This document shows, one piece after another, positions 18,865-27,969 of a stretch of 64,000 nt of DNA. How positions within the stretch are numbered: position 1 is the stretch's first letter; every line of letters starts with the position of its first letter. Under the pieces are notes generated by a model. The model was given only the letters and a program-made list of their open reading frames with translations. It was not told the origin of the DNA and did no database searches. Source of the DNA: an uncultured Flavobacteriaceae bacterium (GTDB lineage Bacteria; Bacteroidota; Bacteroidia; Flavobacteriales; Flavobacteriaceae); NCBI GenBank assembly GCA_947502495.1, contig CANNAC010000004.1, positions 1 to 64,000 of the forward strand, given 5' to 3'. The position numbers and the translations under genes are program-made.

Positions 18865-19275
18865 ATGATTCAACGTATACAAAGTATTTATCTTTTATTT
18901 GCCGCAGGAGTTTCCGGTGGTTTAACTTTTGTGTTTAATTTATGGACTACTGTAAATGATACTTTAGTTTATGCAAAAGATAATATGTTGTATTTTGGAT
19001 TGTTTTTAGGCTCGGCAGCTTTATCTTTAATTTCTATATTTATGTTTAAAAATAGGAAGTCTCAATTTATGTTGGGACGACTTAACATCATATTAAATCT
19101 TTTTTTACTAGGATTATTTGTGTATCAATCGCTAAACGTATCTGGAGAGACTAACGTTTCTGAGAAAGGTATTGGGATTTTTCTTCCTATTATTTCTATC
19201 GTATTATTAGTTTTAGCTAATAAGGCCATTAAGAAGGATGAAGATCTTGTAAAATCTGTGGATAGATTACGATAA
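18865..19275 (+). CDS. DUF4293 family membrane protein
   Basis: The 136-residue protein begins MIQRIQSIYLLFAAGVSGG, the conserved opening of DUF4293 proteins, which supports the ATG at 18865 over the in-frame ATG at 18763. Four hydrophobic segments are visible (residues about 6-27, 45-62, 73-90, 103-120), consistent with a small inner-membrane protein. DUF4293 is largely restricted to Bacteroidota and often neighbours rho, as here (divergent). No function is known. Confidence 0.85.
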   Translation: MIQRIQSIYLLFAAGVSGGLTFVFNLWTTVNDTLVYAKDNMLYFGLFLGSAALSLISIFMFKNRKSQFMLGRLNIILNLFLLGLFVYQSLNVSGETNVSEKGIGIFLPIISIVLLVLANKAIKKDEDLVKSVDRLR

Positions 19276-19304
19276 ACCTATCATCTTAGTAGTATTAGTG
19301 CGTG

Positions 19305-19333
19305 AGCCCAAGGTGAAGATCTTGGGCTTTTTT
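19305..19333 (+). terminator. intrinsic terminator after DUF4293 gene
   Basis: Stem AGCCCAAG (19305-19312) / CTTGGGCT (19321-19328) with an 8-base loop, then six T. Confidence 0.85.
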
Positions 19334-19410
19334 ATGACCTATTATTAAATCATAGAAGGAATTGTTTAAGGAATGTCTTCCGGAAGCTTTAGGTCGTTTT
19401 GTAGATTTTT

Positions 19411-19902
19411 CTATTTCTTAGATTCGATAACTTCTAAATCTTTAATGGTTGTTCCTTCAATGACAAAACGAAGCATGGTTCTTACTTGTTGAAATCCGTG
19501 TTTCCCAGCAGCTCCAGGATTCATATGTAGTAGATTTAATTTTTTGTCTTGCATCACTTTTAAAATATGCGAGTGACCAGAAATAAAAAGCTTTGGCGGG
19601 TTCTTCTTTATTTCGTCTCTTATTCTAATATCATATCTATTTGGGTAACCACCAATATGTGTAATCCAAACATCTACGCCTTCGCACATAAATCTATTGT
19701 TTTCTGGAAATTCCATTCTGGCTTTATCGTCATCGATGTTTCCGTAAACGGCACGTAGCGGTTTTAATTTTTGAATAGCATCTGTAACCTTTAAATCACC
19801 AATATCACCAGCATGCCATACTTCATCGGCTTGTTTTACATGTTTTAATATGGCGTCATCGATATAACTATGTGTGTCTGAAAGTAGGAGGATTTTGGTC
19901 AT
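19411..19902 (-). CDS. metallophosphoesterase, YfcE/MJ0936-type
   Basis: The 163-residue protein has the calcineurin-like metal-binding series in order: LLSDTHS (D-x-H), WHAGDIGD (GD), VYGNID (GN), a His in ITHIGG, and ISGHSH (GHxH). It is the small YfcE-type phosphodiesterase that acts on phosphodiesters in vitro; the natural substrate is not known for most members. It faces truA, which is divergently transcribed about 140 bp away. The 5' flank directly before its start codon contains a short palindrome very similar to that before folP. Confidence 0.88.
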   Translation of the reverse strand: MTKILLLSDTHSYIDDAILKHVKQADEVWHAGDIGDLKVTDAIQKLKPLRAVYGNIDDDKARMEFPENNRFMCEGVDVWITHIGGYPNRYDIRIRDEIKKNPPKLFISGHSHILKVMQDKKLNLLHMNPGAAGKHGFQQVRTMLRFVIEGTTIKDLEVIESKK

Positions 19903-19904
19903 AT

Positions 19905-19929
19905 TTATTTCCCACGAAAGTGGAAATCT
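19905..19929. repeat. short palindromic element, variant copy
   Basis: TTTCCCACGAAAGTGGAAA lies directly before a start codon in the context TCATATTTATTTCC; the same context recurs before folP at 25703-25731. It resembles the ATTCCTGC/GCAGGAAT palindromes at 26613 and 29604. Confidence 0.5.
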
Positions 19930-19985
19930 ATGTTTTAGAAATTAAGATTCATAAATTGAAAATCTTAAGATTAATTAACTTTTAT

Positions 19986-20020
19986 TTGAAATTTAAAGAT
20001 AGATTAAAATTCTATCTTTG
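19986..20020 (+). promoter_or_regulatory. promoter TTG-N24-TATCTTTG for truA
   Basis: TATCTTTG at 20013-20020 is a full -7 match; the nearest TTG is at 19986-19988, one base beyond the usual spacing. Transcription would start near 20027, inside the upstream-open frame, so translation must start downstream. Confidence 0.5.
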
Positions 20021-20045
20021 TCTTTTACAAAAATACTACTTTAAC

Positions 20046-20795
20046 TTGAAATACTTTTTACAACTTTCTTATAATGGCGCAGCATATCACGGTTGGCAGA
20101 ATCAACCAAATGCTATTACGGTGCAAGAAGTTATAGAAAAAGCATTATCTGTTTTGCTTAAAGAAAAAACTCCAATTGTTGGTGCTGGTCGTACAGATGC
20201 AGGAGTACATGCAACGCAAATGTTTGCGCACTTTATCACAGAAGTTGTCTTTTTAGAAACAGAATTGGTTTATAAACTAAATGCTTTGTTGCCTAAAGAT
20301 ATTGCTATTCAAAATGTTTTTAAAGTAATAGAAGATGCACATGCTAGATTTCATGCCGAAAGCCGAGAGTATTTGTACCGAATTTCATTACAAAAAGATG
20401 TCTTTAATTTCGATACATCTTATTATGTAAGACCAAAATTAGATGTTGCTAAAATGCAGGAAGCATCACGAATTTTATTGCAGTATACCGATTTTCAATG
20501 CTTTTCTAAAACGAATACAGATGTAAAAACGTATAATTGTGATATTACACGTGCCGATTGGAAATTAGTAAATCAAGAACTACAGTTTACCATAAAAGCA
20601 GATCGTTTTTTACGTAATATGGTACGAGCGATTGTTGGTACTTTAGTTAGTATTGGTTTAGGAAAACTAGAAGTAGAAGCCATGCACGAGATCATTAAAT
20701 CTAAAAACAGAAGTAAAGCAGGCTATTCTGTTCCAGCACATGCACTTTATTTAGTTGAAGTAGCATATCCAGAGTCTATAAAATATGATAAATAA
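20046..20795 (+). CDS. truA: tRNA pseudouridine(38-40) synthase
   Basis: TruA converts U38-U40 of the tRNA anticodon arm to pseudouridine. The catalytic motif GAGRTDAGVHA is at residues 46-56 with Asp51 as nucleophile; RTSGYHGWQ-type opening appears as YNGAAYHGWQNQPNA. I place the start at the TTG at 20046, giving MKYFLQLSYNG, the normal family N terminus and a usual length of 249 residues. The frame is open back to 19872, but that extension (Lys/Leu/Phe-rich) is unlike TruA and contains the predicted promoter. The gene overlaps the ABC exporter gene by 11 bases. Confidence 0.92.
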   Translation: MKYFLQLSYNGAAYHGWQNQPNAITVQEVIEKALSVLLKEKTPIVGAGRTDAGVHATQMFAHFITEVVFLETELVYKLNALLPKDIAIQNVFKVIEDAHARFHAESREYLYRISLQKDVFNFDTSYYVRPKLDVAKMQEASRILLQYTDFQCFSKTNTDVKTYNCDITRADWKLVNQELQFTIKADRFLRNMVRAIVGTLVSIGLGKLEVEAMHEIIKSKNRSKAGYSVPAHALYLVEVAYPESIKYDK

Positions 20796-22554
20796 AAAAC
20801 AAGATAAAATATTAGATGTCGGACTTTTAAAACGTCTTACCTATTACATAAAACCGTATAGAAAGGTTTTTATTGGTGTGTTTTTTGCTGTCGTTTTATT
20901 GGCGGCTTTTAGTGCTGCAATTCCTTATTTAACGCAATATGTAATTGATAATAATATTATTAAACAAGATGCACAGCATTTTCTGTTTTTAATATTAATT
21001 ATGATTGGCTTGTTAATCGCACAAACCGTTTTTCAATTATTTTTTATTTATTATGCTGGATGGCTTGGGCAAAATGTGGTTAAAGATATTCGTGTAAAAC
21101 TGTTTAATCACTTACTTCAATTTAAAATGAAGTATTATGATAATTCTTCGGTCGGGGTTTTAATAACAAGAGCGGTAACCGATATGGAGCGTATTGCTGA
21201 TATTTTTGGTGAAGGATTGTTTATGATTTTTAGAGATCTATTAACCATGGTAGTAGTTTCTGCAGTTATGGTTTTTATGAATTGGAAACTTAGCCTTATC
21301 GTTTTTGCAATGCTTCCGTTAGTGTTATATGCGACTAGAGTTTTTCAAAAGTATATGAAACGCGCTTTGGAAGAAGTACGTACCGAAATTTCCAATCTAA
21401 ATTCCTTTGTGCAAGAACGCGTTACAGGAATGAAAATATTACAACTTTTTACTAGAGAAAATACCGAGTATAAAAACTTTAAAGCAATAAACGAAAGACA
21501 TAAAAAAGGATGGCTGAAAACGGTTTGGTATAACTCTATCTTCTTTCCTATTGCAGATCTTTCTTCGTCTATAACTATCGGACTTATTGTGTGGTATGGC
21601 GGATTGAATGCGGTGGTAGACAATACGGTTTCGCAAGGAGATTTGTTTGCTTTTATTATGTTTATTCCTATGCTTTTTAGACCACTACGTCAGATTGCAG
21701 ATAAGTTTAATACGCTTCAAATGGGAATGGTTGCTGCAAATAGAGTATTTAAAATTTTGGATACCACATCGCAAATTGATGATACTGGTACACAAGAAGT
21801 TTTATCCTTTAAAGGAGATATTGCATTTCATGATGTTCGCTTTAGTTATGTGGAAGATGAAGAGGTGTTAAAAGGAATTTCTTTTAAAGTAAAGGCAGGA
21901 GAAACCGTGGCTATTGTTGGTGCAACCGGAGCAGGCAAATCTACGATTATTAATTTGTTGAATCGCTTTTATGAAATAAATAGTGGTACAATTACTATTG
22001 ATAGCTTTAATATTAAAGCACTTACATTAGCTTCATTACGTGCTAAGATAGCAGTGGTTTTACAAGATGTATTCTTGTTTGCAGATACTGTTTTAAATAA
22101 TATTACTTTAAATAATCCGGAAATTACAGAAGCACAAGTACAACGTGCCGCAAAAGATATTGGGATACATGAATTTATTATGAGTTTGCCTGATGGCTAC
22201 CAATATAATGTAAAAGAAAGAGGCGCAATGCTGTCTTCTGGGCAACGACAGTTAATTTCGTTTTTAAGAGCGTACGTAACCAATCCTAGTATTTTAATTT
22301 TAGATGAAGCGACTTCTTCTGTAGATTCGTATTCCGAACAATTAATACAAAATGCAACCGATAAGATTACAAAAGGAAGAACTTCTATTGTAATAGCACA
22401 TCGATTGGCTACCATTAAAAAAGCGGACAAAATTATTGTTATGGATGCTGGACAAATTGTAGAAGAAGGTACGCACCAAGAGCTTCTTAAAAAGAAAGAT
22501 GGTTACTATAAAAACTTATACGAAGTGCAGTTTATGCAAGCGGAAGAGGTTTAA
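20785..22554 (+). CDS. ABC exporter, ATPase fused to membrane domain (MsbA-like)
   Basis: A 589-residue half-transporter. Residues about 25-310 are an ABC type-1 membrane domain with six hydrophobic segments. Residues about 345-580 are the ATPase: Walker A GATGAGKST near 378, Q-loop VLQDVFLFADT, signature LSSGQRQL near 483, Walker B ILILDEATSSVD near 503, and the H-loop IAHRLATI. The fusion and length fit lipid or multidrug exporters that work as dimers. Its start overlaps the truA stop (ATGATAAATAA), indicating translational coupling. Substrate is unknown. Confidence 0.9.
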   Translation: MINKKQDKILDVGLLKRLTYYIKPYRKVFIGVFFAVVLLAAFSAAIPYLTQYVIDNNIIKQDAQHFLFLILIMIGLLIAQTVFQLFFIYYAGWLGQNVVKDIRVKLFNHLLQFKMKYYDNSSVGVLITRAVTDMERIADIFGEGLFMIFRDLLTMVVVSAVMVFMNWKLSLIVFAMLPLVLYATRVFQKYMKRALEEVRTEISNLNSFVQERVTGMKILQLFTRENTEYKNFKAINERHKKGWLKTVWYNSIFFPIADLSSSITIGLIVWYGGLNAVVDNTVSQGDLFAFIMFIPMLFRPLRQIADKFNTLQMGMVAANRVFKILDTTSQIDDTGTQEVLSFKGDIAFHDVRFSYVEDEEVLKGISFKVKAGETVAIVGATGAGKSTIINLLNRFYEINSGTITIDSFNIKALTLASLRAKIAVVLQDVFLFADTVLNNITLNNPEITEAQVQRAAKDIGIHEFIMSLPDGYQYNVKERGAMLSSGQRQLISFLRAYVTNPSILILDEATSSVDSYSEQLIQNATDKITKGRTSIVIAHRLATIKKADKIIVMDAGQIVEEGTHQELLKKKDGYYKNLYEVQFMQAEEV

Positions 22555-23364
22555 GTCGCGAAATTAAATTCTATTCCAAATATTTTAACCATAATAATGG
22601 CTATTATTATAGTGATTACCATTATCAGGACAAATAGAAGACCATAAAGTAGTACAAAAAACAGGACATTTACTATGGTTTCCTGAATTTTTAAACCGTA
22701 AAGTTTTTTGAAAATAAAGGCTAAATAAACAAAAGACAGAAAAGTAAAAATAAAGCTTATTGTGTAAAAATTTAGTCCAAAACACATTAAAAGGATTGTA
22801 GAGAATGCTGTAACAATAATTACTTGAGCAGAATAATATAAGTTTATGACAATATGTTCGGTATAATTATAATTCCTCTTTTTGGTTATGTAAAAGACTA
22901 ACCAGGTTATAAAAGCAGTAAGTGGTGTGGTTAAGATATATATTAAACTTTGATAATTGCTTAACGTTTTTTGAAACTGTTCCTGAGATTGTATGAAACC
23001 TTCAGGAGAATCAAATCCTGAAGAAATAGATTTGTTAAAAGAAGATAAATCGAAAGCATCTTTAAAGAAAGTATTCATTACAAATAGTTGTAAACCAAAT
23101 ACAGTTAATGAAATAGCAAAATAACTAATAACATTTACATATTTCTTACGTGTTCCATCAATATAGCAACCAATTACAGCTTCCGGTTTTGAAAATAAGT
23201 GAATAAATGTTTGTAGAAACTTATTGTCGTAGTTAAAAAAAAGTTTCACTAAAATGTTCAAAAAGGTTTCGAACGGTTAATCTATTTCGAATCACTTTCG
23301 CGCCACAGCTATTGCAATAATCATCTGGTTCTTTTAAAAGAGTATCACAATTTTTACAATTCAT
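22551..23364 (-). pseudogene. DUF3667-type membrane protein, apparent frameshift at an A8/T8 tract
   Basis: Read from the ATG at 23364, the gene encodes MNCKNCDTLLKEPDDYC, a four-Cys zinc ribbon (C-x2-C...C-x2-C) followed by LTVRNLFEHFSETFF and then a stop at 23233-23235. In the next frame, from the same point, runs FNYDNKFLQTFIHLFSKPE and a 230-residue membrane domain with about five hydrophobic segments. Joined, these make one normal DUF3667 protein. The break coincides with eight consecutive A (23235-23242; T on the coding strand); seven would restore the frame. It may be a real mutation, a sequencing error, or slippage. The gene starts 1 base after cdaA and would be co-transcribed with it. 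A separate TTG at 23261 could start only the membrane part. Confidence 0.75.
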
Positions 23365-23365
23365 A

Positions 23366-24151
23366 TTAAGCTAGATCTTTCTTTATTAATTCGGCTAGTT
23401 CTTCAGTGTCTTTAAACATTACAAATTCTCCACCTTTAAAATAAGAAATTTGTCCGGTTTCTTCACTCACAGCCAAAGCCAAAGCATCTGTTTTTTCTGT
23501 TATACCAACGGCTGCTCTATGACGTAAACCAAAACGTTGTGGTAAGGTTTTTTCATTATTTACTGGTAAGATAACTCGCGTTGCTTTTACTACATTGTTT
23601 TCTATTATAATAGCGCCATCGTGCAACGGGCTATTTTTAAAAAAAATACTTTCTATAATAGGTTGTGTCACTTCAATATTCATGAGATCTCCAGTTGCCT
23701 TTAAAAAATCAAGACTATTATTGTGTTCTAAAACAATAAGTGCTCCGGTTCTAGAGGCTCCCATTTTTGTACATGCAGCTATAATAATATCTACATCGGT
23801 ACCATCGCTAGTTTCCGTTTGTAAAAATTTAAGTTGCTTGAAGAATTTTTTCCGACTTCCAAAATTGGTAGAACCAATCATTAGTAGAAATTTTCTAATC
23901 TCTTGTTGAAAAACAACAATAAGTGCAAACATTCCTACGCTAATAAAACCTCCAAGAATATTACTTAAAAGCTGCATTTGTAATGCTTGTGTGATTTTCC
24001 AGATGATATAGATAATTACAATTCCGATAAAAATATTTATAGCAACGGTACCTTTTACTAGCTTGTACACATAGTAGAGTAGTAGTGCTACCAAAATAAC
24101 ATCTATAATGTCTACTATGGTAAATTTTAGTAAGTCGTCAAATATTTCCAA
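23366..24151 (-). CDS. cdaA: diadenylate cyclase (c-di-AMP synthase), CdaA type
   Basis: The 261-residue enzyme joins two ATP into cyclic di-AMP. Three hydrophobic segments occupy residues about 12-90 (CdaA membrane part), followed by the DAC domain with the DGA motif (SPLHDGAI, near residue 178) and the RHR motif (GLRHRAAVGI, near 210), both needed for catalysis. The C-terminal part is GEFVMFKDTEELAE. Lipoprotein and folP genes precede it on the same strand and the DUF3667 gene follows by 1 base. In firmicutes CdaA neighbours glmM; here the context is folate synthesis, as is common in Bacteroidota. Confidence 0.94.
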   Translation of the reverse strand: MEIFDDLLKFTIVDIIDVILVALLLYYVYKLVKGTVAINIFIGIVIIYIIWKITQALQMQLLSNILGGFISVGMFALIVVFQQEIRKFLLMIGSTNFGSRKKFFKQLKFLQTETSDGTDVDIIIAACTKMGASRTGALIVLEHNNSLDFLKATGDLMNIEVTQPIIESIFFKNSPLHDGAIIIENNVVKATRVILPVNNEKTLPQRFGLRHRAAVGITEKTDALALAVSEETGQISYFKGGEFVMFKDTEELAELIKKDLA

Positions 24152-24186
24152 TGGTTGGGGGTTTTTGTAAATTTAGTAAAATTAGA

Positions 24187-24882
24187 TTAATAAATAAATT
24201 CGTGGTTAGAAACTGTTGGACCGTCTGCATCAAAGCCCATAAATAGCGATTTGATACTAATGTATTCTTGGAAATTTAAATTTCTATTAAAATGTAGGTT
24301 TATAGTAAAACCACTAGAATCAAAATCAAACCCATTCGAAACTTTTATGGTTTTTATATCCGAAAGAATGCCATCTATAATAGTGGTATTTGTGTTTACG
24401 GTTTCTGGTAAAAAAGATTGAATCAATATCTCGTCCATACTATTTACCATAACGTCCAATACAAAAATGGTTTTTTCTATTTCGATGTCTTTTTCATCTG
24501 CGTAGGTTTTATAAACAACATCTGTAAAGTCCAAAAAACCTAAATTTTTAATACTTGTATTATTACAGGTATAATAATTTTTTACACCTTCTTTTTTATG
24601 ACTTGAATTCTTCTTTTTATCTTGTAAAAAAATGATTTTCGGAATTGCTTTATCTAGCGTTAATCGTTTATCCACATTGACCAACCAGTTGGTTGTACTG
24701 ATTAAATTTTTTCGGTTGAGCTCTAAACTATCCGGTTTTGTTTCGTCATAAAAAATATATGCAGGCGAAATGTCTAAAACTTCTGTAACCTTAGTATTGT
24801 TAATTTCTGGTAACTGGATTGCTTTTTCCGTACCGCAAGAGGTAATTAGAATTAAAATAAATACGTAAAATAAATGTTTCAT
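24187..24882 (-). CDS. lipoprotein of unknown function between folP and cdaA
   Basis: The 231-residue protein starts with a lipoprotein signal (MKHLFYVFILILITSCGTEK; Cys16). I do not recognise a domain. The mature part is mixed alpha/beta without repeats, with a Lys-rich stretch (KKKNSSHKKEG) and a C-terminal half of regular strands (IIDGILSDIKTIKVSNGF). It begins 2 bases after the folP stop and ends 35 bases before cdaA, so it is probably part of a folP-lipoprotein-cdaA transcript. Confidence 0.75.
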   Translation of the reverse strand: MKHLFYVFILILITSCGTEKAIQLPEINNTKVTEVLDISPAYIFYDETKPDSLELNRKNLISTTNWLVNVDKRLTLDKAIPKIIFLQDKKKNSSHKKEGVKNYYTCNNTSIKNLGFLDFTDVVYKTYADEKDIEIEKTIFVLDVMVNSMDEILIQSFLPETVNTNTTIIDGILSDIKTIKVSNGFDFDSSGFTINLHFNRNLNFQEYISIKSLFMGFDADGPTVSNHEFIY

Positions 24883-24884
24883 GA

Positions 24885-25706
24885 CTAGTTAAGTTGGTCT
24901 GTTAATTTAATGGTTTCTGTAGCTTCCTTTACATCGTGAACTCGTAAAATAGTAGCTCCTTTTTGTAAAGCAATGGTGTTTAAAACGGTAGTTCCGTTTA
25001 AAGCTTCTTGCGCTGTGTTTTCTAATGTTTTATAAATCATAGATTTTCTAGAAACTCCAGCAAGTATTGGGAATTTTAATGTTTCAAGGAGTTCTAAATG
25101 TTTCAGTACTTCAAAATTTTGTGCTGTGTTTTTTGCAAATCCAAAACCAGGATCTACAATAATATCTTTAATACCAAGTTTTTTAGCTTCGTTAATTCTT
25201 TCCGAAAAATAAAAAAGAAGCTCTTTCATTATGTTATTATAATTCGCGTGCTCTTTCATGTTTTGCGGCGTACCTTTCATGTGCATCATAATATAGGGCA
25301 CTTGTAAATTAGCCACCGTTTGCAGCATGTTTTCGTCTAGTTTTCCTGCCGAAATATCATTAATTAATGCAGCTCCAGCTTGAATCCCCTGTTTTGCAAC
25401 TTCACTTCTAAAAGTGTCTATCGAAATTATTATTTCAGGAAATTCCTCAATCAATAATGTGATGATGGGTAGCAAGCGTTGCAATTCTTCCGCTTCACTA
25501 ATATGCGTTGCATTTGGTCTAGAACTATATGCGCCAATATCGATAAAAGTAGCTCCGTTTTTAAGCATGGTTTCTACTTGTGATACAATCTCACTTTCGT
25601 TTTTATATTTTCCGCCGTCATAAAAAGAATCTGGAGTAAGATTCAATATGCCCATTACTTTGGGAGTTGTTACATCGATGAGTTTGCCTTTGCAATTTAT
25701 TGTCAT
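24885..25706 (-). CDS. folP: dihydropteroate synthase
   Basis: FolP condenses 4-aminobenzoate with the pterin pyrophosphate in folate synthesis. The protein has the first signature VMGILNLTPDSFYDGG near residue 18 and the second GATFIDIGAYSSRP, with IINDISAGK and IIVDPGFGFAKN for the TIM-barrel core and GVSRKSMI for the phosphate/sulfonamide-site loop. I choose the ATG at 25706 (273 residues); the upstream TTG at 25727 lies inside a palindromic repeat. First gene of the probable folP-lipoprotein-cdaA operon. Confidence 0.95.
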   Translation of the reverse strand: MTINCKGKLIDVTTPKVMGILNLTPDSFYDGGKYKNESEIVSQVETMLKNGATFIDIGAYSSRPNATHISEAEELQRLLPIITLLIEEFPEIIISIDTFRSEVAKQGIQAGAALINDISAGKLDENMLQTVANLQVPYIMMHMKGTPQNMKEHANYNNIMKELLFYFSERINEAKKLGIKDIIVDPGFGFAKNTAQNFEVLKHLELLETLKFPILAGVSRKSMIYKTLENTAQEALNGTTVLNTIALQKGATILRVHDVKEATETIKLTDQLN

Positions 25707-25731
25707 ATTTATTTCCTGCGAAAGCAAGAAT
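25707..25731. repeat. short palindromic element before folP
   Basis: ATTTCCTGCGAAAGCAAGAATC begins directly before the folP start codon. It is one arm-mismatched copy of the ATTCCTGC-loop-GCAGGAAT family. Confidence 0.5.
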
Positions 25732-26017
25732 CTCTTTTTAGGTTATATATTATTTAGTTTCGTAAAAGTATTCGAGATAGAAGTGAAACTTTAAAACCCG
25801 AAACTTTGAACTCTGAACTATTTATGCGAAATTTACGCAAAATTGATTTTGAACTCATCTTGATTTTTTGTTTTTAACCGAAAATGAGATAAAATTTATT
25901 TAGATGAGATACTTTTTGAAAGACATAGCATCGTCTACGTATAATAAAAGTAGCAAAATATAAATGAATTTTAATCATTTTTCAGGAAATAGAAAAAACA
26001 ATATGAGTTCAACATAT

Positions 26018-26554
26018 ATGCAAGATACTTCAAAACAATATGACGCTGTAGTAAATACGTGCAGAAGCTTATTTATTAATAAAATGTCGGATTACGGAAG
26101 TGCATGGCGAATACTAAGGTTACCATCACTTACCGATCAAATTTTTATAAAAGCGCAACGCATTAGAAGTTTACAACAAAACGAGGTTAGAAAAGTCGAT
26201 GAAGGAGAAATCAGTGAGTTTATTGGTATTATAAACTATAGTATTATGGCGTTAATTCAGTTAGAAAAAGGGGTTGTAGAGCAACCGGACTTATCTACCG
26301 AAGAAGCGACAGTGCTTTATGATGAAAAAGTTGCTATTACCAAACAACTTATGGAAGATAAAAACCATGATTATGGAGAAGCTTGGCGAGATATGCGGGT
26401 GAGTAGTCTAACCGATTTAATCTTACAGAAGTTACTTCGTGTAAAACAAATTGAAGATAATGCGGGGAAAACCATTGTTAGTGAAGGTATTGATGCTAAT
26501 TATCAAGACATGATTAATTATGCCATTTTTGCCATGATTCATTTGAAGGAATAA
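26018..26554 (+). CDS. DUF1599 family protein
   Basis: The protein has two tandem copies of the DUF1599 motif: KMSDYGSAWRILRLPSLTDQI near the N terminus and KNHDYGEAWRDMRVSSLTDLI about 100 residues later, each followed by an INYSIMALIQL/INYAIFAMIHL helix. The family is annotated as nucleotide-modification associated and resembles all-alpha NTP pyrophosphohydrolase-like folds, but no activity is established for this protein. The family usually begins MQ-TSKQYD, so I prefer the ATG at 26018; in-frame ATGs at 25964 and 26003 would add 18 or 5 residues. It is divergent from folP. Confidence 0.85.
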   Translation: MQDTSKQYDAVVNTCRSLFINKMSDYGSAWRILRLPSLTDQIFIKAQRIRSLQQNEVRKVDEGEISEFIGIINYSIMALIQLEKGVVEQPDLSTEEATVLYDEKVAITKQLMEDKNHDYGEAWRDMRVSSLTDLILQKLLRVKQIEDNAGKTIVSEGIDANYQDMINYAIFAMIHLKE

Positions 26555-26612
26555 AAAAAACTAATCCTGTGAAGATAGGAACCCTCTAAAATAAATAAGT
26601 TTCAATTAATAA

Positions 26613-26637
26613 GATTCCTGCCTACGCAGGAATGACA
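26613..26637. repeat. short palindromic element GATTCCTGC/GCAGGAATGAC
   Basis: GATTCCTGCCTACGCAGGAATGACA has an 8-bp perfect stem (ATTCCTGC/GCAGGAAT) and lies just before the next gene's start. Confidence 0.65.
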
Positions 26638-26645
26638 AATACTTT

Positions 26646-27962
26646 ATGAAATACATCACACACCTTTGCAGAATCCTAGTTGGCGGATTATTTATCTTTT
26701 CAGGATTAATAAAACTAAATGACCCATTAGGTTTCTCGTATAAACTACAAGAATATTTTAGTGCAGACGTTTTAAATCTGCCGTTTTTAGATCCTTATGC
26801 TTTAGGGATTTCTGTATTTGTAGTCGTTCTAGAAGTGGTTTTAGGTGTCTTTTTACTTATTGGTTATAAACCGAAATTTACGGTTTGGAGTCTTTTTGCC
26901 ATGATTGTATTTTTTACATTCCTAACTTTTTACGCTTGGTATTTCGATAAGGTAAAAGACTGTGGATGCTTTGGTGATTTCTTACCAATGAAACCTATAG
27001 AGAGTTTTATAAAAGACATGATATTACTGGGGTTAATCATTGTATTACTTATTGGTTTACGATATGTAAAACCGCTATTTGGTAAGTTTCCAACCACCAT
27101 TTTAGCCCTCTTAGGCTTTTTAGGAAGTCTTTGGTTTGGTTACCACGTGTTAATGCATTTACCAACTTGGGATTTTAGAGCATATAAAGTTGGCGCGAAC
27201 ATTCAAGAAGGAATGGAAACTCCTGAAGATGCAGCGAAAGCAGTTGTAGAATACGCATGGAAATTTAATGTAAACGGTGAAGAAAAAATTATAACCACCA
27301 ACGGAAGCTACCCAACGGTAGATGGAGAATATGTTGGCGTAGAGACCAATATTATTGATGAAGGATATGATCCTCCAATTAAAGATTTTTCTATTGAAAG
27401 CGATGATGAAAACCTAACAGAACAGTTTTTAAAGGAAGAAAACGTAATCCTGATTGTTTCTTATAATTTGGAAACTGCGGAAGCGGAAGGAATGCATGCC
27501 ATAAAAGCAGCAACCGATAAAGCGATTAAAAATGGATATACCGTTATTGGTTTAACAGCATCTGGTACAGACGTGAAAGAAAAAATAAATGCAACGTATG
27601 ATCTGAATTTTGATTGGTATTTATGTGATGAAAAAGCCATTAAAACAGTAGTCCGTGCAAATCCAGGAGTGGTAAAACTTAAAAAAGGAACGGTTACTCA
27701 AAAAGTACATTGGAATGATATGGACGATTTAGAGTTACCAGTTGTTGAGCGAAAACCAGAACCAAAAAAAGAATTAAAGGCGGATTCTGTTTTGTATCTA
27801 GTTGATGGAGAAATGGCAACCAAAGAAGTTGTAGATGCGATAGATCCGGAAACGATAGAAGAAGTTTTCGTTTTAAAAGATAGAACAGTCTTAGATTCGA
27901 TTAATGAAGCGAATCATACATCTTATGACGGACAGATTAAGGTAGTACTGAAAAAAAAATAG
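26646..27962 (+). CDS. BT_3928 family protein (DoxX/MauE-like membrane domain plus periplasmic domain)
   Basis: A 438-residue protein. Residues 1-150 have four to five hydrophobic segments with DoxX/MauE-type features (GGLFIFSGLIKLNDPLGFSYKLQEYF; DCGCFGDF, a Cys-x-Cys pair next to the membrane). The remaining 260 residues are soluble and contain a thioredoxin-like IVSYNLETAEAEGMHAI segment without a CxxC pair. The architecture matches BT_3928 proteins of Bacteroidota, whose role is not settled; a link to thiol redox or membrane energetics is inference. It is 8 bases upstream of the DinB gene and starts a set of same-strand genes running to tpiA. Confidence 0.8.
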   Translation: MKYITHLCRILVGGLFIFSGLIKLNDPLGFSYKLQEYFSADVLNLPFLDPYALGISVFVVVLEVVLGVFLLIGYKPKFTVWSLFAMIVFFTFLTFYAWYFDKVKDCGCFGDFLPMKPIESFIKDMILLGLIIVLLIGLRYVKPLFGKFPTTILALLGFLGSLWFGYHVLMHLPTWDFRAYKVGANIQEGMETPEDAAKAVVEYAWKFNVNGEEKIITTNGSYPTVDGEYVGVETNIIDEGYDPPIKDFSIESDDENLTEQFLKEENVILIVSYNLETAEAEGMHAIKAATDKAIKNGYTVIGLTASGTDVKEKINATYDLNFDWYLCDEKAIKTVVRANPGVVKLKKGTVTQKVHWNDMDDLELPVVERKPEPKKELKADSVLYLVDGEMATKEVVDAIDPETIEEVFVLKDRTVLDSINEANHTSYDGQIKVVLKKK

Positions 27963-27969
27963 AAGATTA

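Noticed and set aside
19872-20045. N-terminal extension of truA
   Set aside because: It contains the predicted promoter, is unlike TruA, and overlaps the start of the divergent phosphoesterase gene.
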